DNA of 64,000 nucleotides from Amoebidium appalachense (Eukaryota; Ichthyosporea), in the NCBI GenBank assembly GCA_963693365.1, contig CAVNZM010000004.1:14260001-14324000 (forward strand). The letters run 5' to 3'. This document shows positions 59,638-64,000 of the stretch, in pieces. Position 1 is the first letter of the stretch. Each line of letters begins with the position of its first letter. A program made the translations under genes and the position numbers. The notes beneath the pieces are model-generated. The model did no database searches. It had not been told where the DNA came from and saw only the letters and a program-made list of their open reading frames with translations.

Positions 59638-61050
59638 CACACACGCATGCAGGAAAAAGGCCACACCGGGCCTGTATGGAAGGTGGTGTGGGGCCACCCT
59701 GAGTTTGGCCAAATTCTTGCGTCATGCTCCTTCGACCGTATAGTCATCATATGGGAGGAGCAGGGTGCGTGCACCTCCCCCCCCCCCCCCCCCCCCCCCC
59801 CAACCCCACCCCACCCACCCACCCACCCACCATTCTACCCACCCGCTCACCCACCCCCGTCCGGACCCTAAGAGACCCAAACTGCTCGTGCCCCCCTCCC
59901 GACACACACGCACACCACACACTTTCGTCAATGTACGGTTACCCCCCTTCTCCCAAACACATACACACATACGGCCGAGAGACAGAAAGACATGCAGGCA
60001 CACACGCCGCGCGCTGGGGGGAGGAGGGCGGGGGGGGGGGGGGGGAGGGGGAGGGCGCAAGGATGAAACCGATGCCTTATCTCCCCACGTCCCCACTCTT
60101 TTCCAAACCAGTTGTTTACCCGTTCCTGTTCTGGTTTGTCCTGATCTGTTGATCCTCCGACAAAAACAAGGAAAGAAAAGAAAACAAGCAAGGAAGAAGC
60201 ATTGAAGAATTGAGAAGATGGGAGGGTGGATTTTCTGGCCACATTTCTGTGTGTGTGTGACACATGTGTCCTTTGCAGTGGGGGCTGTTAAGCCGCCCAA
60301 GTGGGTGAGACGTACAGCGCTAGTGGACTCGAGAAATAGCGTCAACGACATCGAGTTTGCTCCAAAGCACATGGGCCTCAGACTGGTGCACACCCCACCC
60401 CCCCCTCTCCCCTGCTTTCTCCACCATTCACTTTCCCCCTTTCTGTCCCTTCTCCTACCCGTGGTTGTGGCGTTGGAAAAGCTGGCAAAATGGTGGAGAG
60501 AAAGGGGGAGAAACAATGTGTGGCTAAATGATTAAGGCAGGGGGGAGGGAGGACTGGGCAGGTATGTGCATGCATTACAGGTAGGCAGCAGAAAATCGAC
60601 GGCGTGGTTCATGGGCAGGGAGGGGGCCTTGTGGGTGTTGTTCCAGGGGGCGGAGGGGAGGGGGAGGGGGGGGGGGAGGGGGGGGGGGTACCAGACAAGT
60701 TGAGACAAGTTCTGTAATTGCGATGCAGTGAAGTACATCTTTACTTTCCATATTCTTCACAAGGACAAGTAAGCATCGTGATATTAGTCTGCATTCAACA
60801 GGCACGCACCCAATCTCACCTGTGTGCTCGGTCCTCTCTCTCCCCCTTCAACCCGTAGTCACCCACCCTGTTTAATGTCATGCATGTAGGGCTGATTGTA
60901 TGGTGCAGGTGACCAGTGCATCAGACGGGTTCATTCGTGTGTACGAGGCCATTGACGTCATGAACCTGACCCACTGGCCCCTCATGGTATGGCTCCCTGT
61001 TCTCCTCCCGTCCCGTTCCCCTCTCACCCCCCCCCCCCCCCCCCCCCCCG

Positions 61051-61091
<41 letters not shown>

Positions 61092-61136
61092 AGCTCTCTT
61101 GGCTGTGTTCTACAGACAGGGGGGTGTCGGGTAGGG

Positions 61137-61186
<50 letters not shown>

Positions 61187-63637
61187 AGGGGGGTGGGGGG
61201 GGGAAGGGAGAGGGGGGGGGGGTTTGCACTCTGTCACCAGAAATGCATACGGGTGTAGTTTTTTTGCAGTGCTGCTGGCACAATCATTTGTTTTCTTGGG
61301 TTGGATGTGATCCAGGCCATCACCAGGGTGGGCGTGGGGGGTTAGGGGGGGGGGGGGGGGGGGGGAAAGGTGGAGGGGGGGGGGGGAGGGGGAGGGGGGG
61401 GGGGGGCATAGGGTGATGAAGCAGGAACGTTTCTGTATGTAAGTACGGGGAGGCAGGGATTTGGGGAGAGTTGGGGCACGTGCAGGCTGCTGCCACCATA
61501 CGGCTCTGTGGTTAAGTGGGCTTTGGAAAGAGGGGGGGGGGGGGGGGGGGGGGGCATGGGATGTTCTATGGGGCTTTTGGAGGTGCCTCTGGGGATCGGA
61601 TTCAGGCACATGGCTGTGTGCACTGCCCTGCGCCCTCTCGTGCAATTGGGAGCCAACCCACACACTCTCTGCATATGCCAACCACGTGCCCCCCAGGAGG
61701 AGTTTGAGGCCAAGCGCTGCACGTGCGTCAGCTGGAACCCCTCAAGGTTTGGGCCCCCCATGCTGGCCGTGGGCTTTGATGATGCCCTGGTCAAGGTGCG
61801 TGCACGTGCCCATGTGTTTTAGGCACCTGGGTGTGCACGTGCACATGTGTTTTAGGCACCTGGGTGTGCACGTGCCCATGTGTTTTAGGCACCTGGGTGT
61901 GCACGTGCCCATGTCTTTTAGGCACCTGGGTGTGGCACGTGCCCATGTGTTTTAGGCACCTGGGTGTGCACGTGCACATGTGTTTTAGGCACCTGGGTGT
62001 GCACGTGCCCATGTGTTTTAGGCACCTGGGTGTGCACGTGCACATGTGTTTTAGGCACCTGGGTGTGCACGTGCCTGTGGGAGGCATGCGTGTCTGCGGA
62101 TGTGCCTGTTTGTTATCTCATGCAACCCCCCCCCCCCCCCCCCCAAACCGATGGGCTCTGCCTATGACGCATACTGTGCGCATGGCTGATGTTGCATACC
62201 TGAATATTTGCCTTTGCATGTGTCCTGCACCATGCTTATCATTGTGTATGTATACTTTGTACCGTGTTCCGCATGCAAACCTCCCCTCCCCCCTTCCCCC
62301 CCCCCCCCCCGACAGCTCCCTTGGAACCCATGCGGCATGTTACCCGCCGGCGTAACATAACTCGGACTATCGGTTTGGCTTTTTTCAAGCCCAAAGCAAT
62401 GGGTGATACCATATTTCCGGCTGACATCCGGGGGCATAGCTTTCCGTTCGAAGACGATAAAGTTCCGCCCTAGTAAGCGTGTTACTACCCTGCGGCGTGG
62501 GTCAAATCTCATATTTTCCCCTCTGATTACGAATTCTGCGGCCTTCGGGACTTAATTCTTTTCAGCTGGTGTAGTATGTTAGCCAGGGAAGTATCGACTT
62601 AGGTATCGACGGGGGAGCTTCCTAGAAGCCCCGTCTCCTGAGTTCCTATCTATATTTTTCTTGCTTCTGCTTACTGCTGCAACTTTAACCCCCGGCCTTT
62701 CCCACTGCCCTTGCCTGCATAAGCAACCCTGCTCGTCTCTGATCAAGACGGGTGACCTACTCATGTTCAAGTGAAACAGTATCTGAGTTGGGTTTCGTTA
62801 ACGAGGGGAATAGGTCGAAACTCGGGTACTGTGGATGACGTGGGCCCCCCCTGAGGATGGGCTCTGCTTATTATGCATACTCTTTATGTATGGCTTGCAT
62901 TCTGCATCGTGTTATCCGTTTGTTCTTGTGTACTTCGTACTTTTTAACGCATTCAAAACCCCCCCCCCCCCTACCACCCCCCTCCCCCCACCTTAAAAAA
63001 AAAAAAAAAAAAAGTTGGTAGTCCAAAGGTGGTATATCCTCATGAGCCCCCCCAGATCTGTGTGTTCAAGTGAGGTCAAGTTCTCGTGAACCTGACCAAC
63101 TAAGCCATATTCTAATGGATTTGACCAAATAAGCATAGTCTCCTGGACCTGATCAAATAGGCATATTTCCATACCCCCAGATCTGCGTGTACAACGAGAA
63201 GGCACGGCGCTGGCTGGATGCCGAGCAGCTGCGGGGCCACACGGATGCCGTCAGCCAGGTCACCTTTGCGCCAAACCTCGGCAGGTACAGTGTGATTGGC
63301 TGGAGCCACTATGTGTGGTTGGTTGGATCTGCTGCTGATCGTGTAGTGCCTGCATTGGTGTGGATGTGCAGTGGTGACCGTGTGTGCCATGCTGTGTGTG
63401 CCTGCATGTGTGTGTGTGGTGTCATATGTGTGGCTTCATCGGTGGGCAAGCCACCAGCCTTATGCACATTGACAAACATACACACACGGGTGCTGACCAA
63501 TGGGCCTCCTCTCTCCCTCATCTCTCCCATCCCCCCCTCCCTCCCTTTAAGCACACACACACAGCACACACACACACACACACACCGTACATGCAGATAC
63601 AAATACACATGAAACACACGCACGCACACAAGCGCAC

Positions 63638-63712
<75 letters not shown>

Positions 63713-63786
63713 CATACGTGCTGCTGGCCACCGGCTCACGTGACAACACCATCCGCATCTGGAAGCTGACCGATGCCCCCATGTAG
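58599..63786 (+). CDS. SEH1: SEH1-type WD40 nucleoporin, 3' end beyond the window
   Basis: SEH1 is a six-bladed WD40 protein shared by the Nup107-160 complex of the nuclear pore and the GATOR2/SEA complex. Exons in phase: 58599-58763, 59653-59764, 60279-60385, 60909-60986, 61697-61795, 63181-63284, then 63711 onward. Diagnostic stretches: [146 protein letters not shown] at 63784-63786 follows DAPM, but SEH1 normally continues another one to two blades. CCCCAT|GTAGGT at 63782 is therefore more likely a donor, and the rest lies past 64000. A TGC-rich 33 bp minisatellite starts at the exon 5 donor. Confidence 0.9.
59584..59643 (+). repeat. (CA)n at the end of SEH1 intron 1
   Basis: About 28 CA units with one CAAACA break, ending CACGCATGCAG at the exon 2 acceptor (59652). 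The same intron has GT-rich sequence at 59125-59270. Confidence 0.92.
61796..62077 (+). repeat. 33 bp minisatellite (about 8 copies) starting at the SEH1 exon 5 donor
   Basis: The unit begins GTGTGCACGTGCCCATGTGT and continues TTTAGGCACCTGG. Copies alternate GTGCCCATG and GTGCACATG. The first copy begins at the donor GTGCGTGCACG itself. Every copy holds TGTTTTAG|GC, an acceptor-like signal, and CTGG|GTGTG, a donor-like one. Confidence 0.95.
62148..62278 (+). repeat. Dispersed repeat, copy B (SEH1 intron 5)
   Basis: Matches copy A (24064-24239, inverted) and copy C (62813-62957). Landmarks: GATGGGCTCTGC, GCATACTGTGCGCATGG, TTGCCTTTGCATGTGTCCTG, TTTGTACCGTGTTCCGCATG, ending in CAAACC and a C-rich tail (62279-62311). 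Confidence 0.8.
62813..62957 (+). repeat. Dispersed repeat, copy C (SEH1 intron 5)
   Basis: Begins GGTCGAAACTCGGG and has CCTGAGGATGGGCTCTGC, TTGTGTACTTCGTAC and GCATTCAAAA before a 13-base C run. More diverged than copies A and B. Copies B and C flank about 530 bp of unique intron sequence. Confidence 0.75.
63640..63710 (+). repeat. (CA)nCAG abutting the SEH1 exon 7 acceptor
   Basis: About 34 CA units run directly into CAG at 63708-63710, so the microsatellite supplies the acceptor. Confidence 0.95.
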
Positions 63787-64000
63787 GTGCTGTGTGTGTG
63801 CACGTGCATGTAGGGGTATGTGCATGGGGAGTTTATGCTGTTTACTCGAGGCAAAAAGAGACCAGTCTCAGGTATGGGGGTTTTTGCTCGGTATATCCCC
63901 TTAGCGGCATATCATGATCAAATACATAGATCTCGGGTGATGATTATATATATCAGGGTTTTTCTTACTCTATGAACACCATATAGACTAAGAAGAAGGA

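Noticed and set aside
63784-63786. TAG as the true stop of SEH1
   Set aside because: SEH1 proteins extend well beyond this blade, and GTAGGT overlapping the TAG is a good donor. I treat the gene as running off the window.

Overview
This is a eukaryotic nuclear window. Its genes are split by many short GT-AG introns, N-terminal Met codons sit in Kozak-like contexts, AATAAA poly(A) signals are visible, and non-coding DNA is dominated by (CA/GT)n microsatellites, very long poly-G/poly-C runs and minisatellites. The gene set is ADP-dependent glucokinase, a three-repeat MYB with an animal-type SPSQF motif, METTL4, SEH1 and ARF1. It suggests a unicellular holozoan (for example an ichthyosporean-like protist) or another protist close to animals; that placement is inference.

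Layout. 1-6.8 kb is transposon-rich: a decayed Ty1/copia fragment (1.29-3.08 kb) between ~160-175 bp direct repeats, then a 1,051 bp element with 24 bp terminal inverted repeats and TA flanks (4434-5484, Tc1/mariner-pogo-like). 7.25-8.59 kb encodes an eight-TM protein of unknown family. 9.6-11.5 kb holds two opposed ORFs that look like diverged paralogues. 11.5-14.6 kb is low-complexity DNA. 14.63-20.63 kb (+) is a METTL4-type MT-A70 methyltransferase with a 1.3 kb CA array in one intron and a likely GC-AG last intron. 21.49-22.71 kb (-) is an intronless YeeE/YedE (TsuA-like) transporter. 25.02-33.13 kb (-) is a complete ten-exon ADPGK. 34.93-36.87 kb (+) is a complete four-exon ARF1. 39.93-47.23 kb (+) is an eleven-exon F-box/WD40 protein. 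49.07-57.62 kb (-) is a fifteen-exon 3R-MYB. 58.60 kb to the right edge (+) is SEH1, cut by the window end.

I assembled the exons by hand. Codon phase agrees across every junction given for ADPGK, ARF1, F-box/WD40, SEH1 and METTL4. In MYB it agrees everywhere except for one apparent 1-nt frameshift in a homopolymer.

Functional links are limited. MYB and SEH1 are divergent and share a ~980 bp intergenic region with two E2F-type palindromes, a CRE and hairpins, which suggests cell-cycle control. The most unusual property is architectural. In the coding sense, introns often start with (GT)n exactly at the donor, or end with (CA)nCAG exactly at the acceptor, and several minisatellites also abut splice sites. 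Tandem repeats thus appear anchored to exon edges across several unrelated genes.
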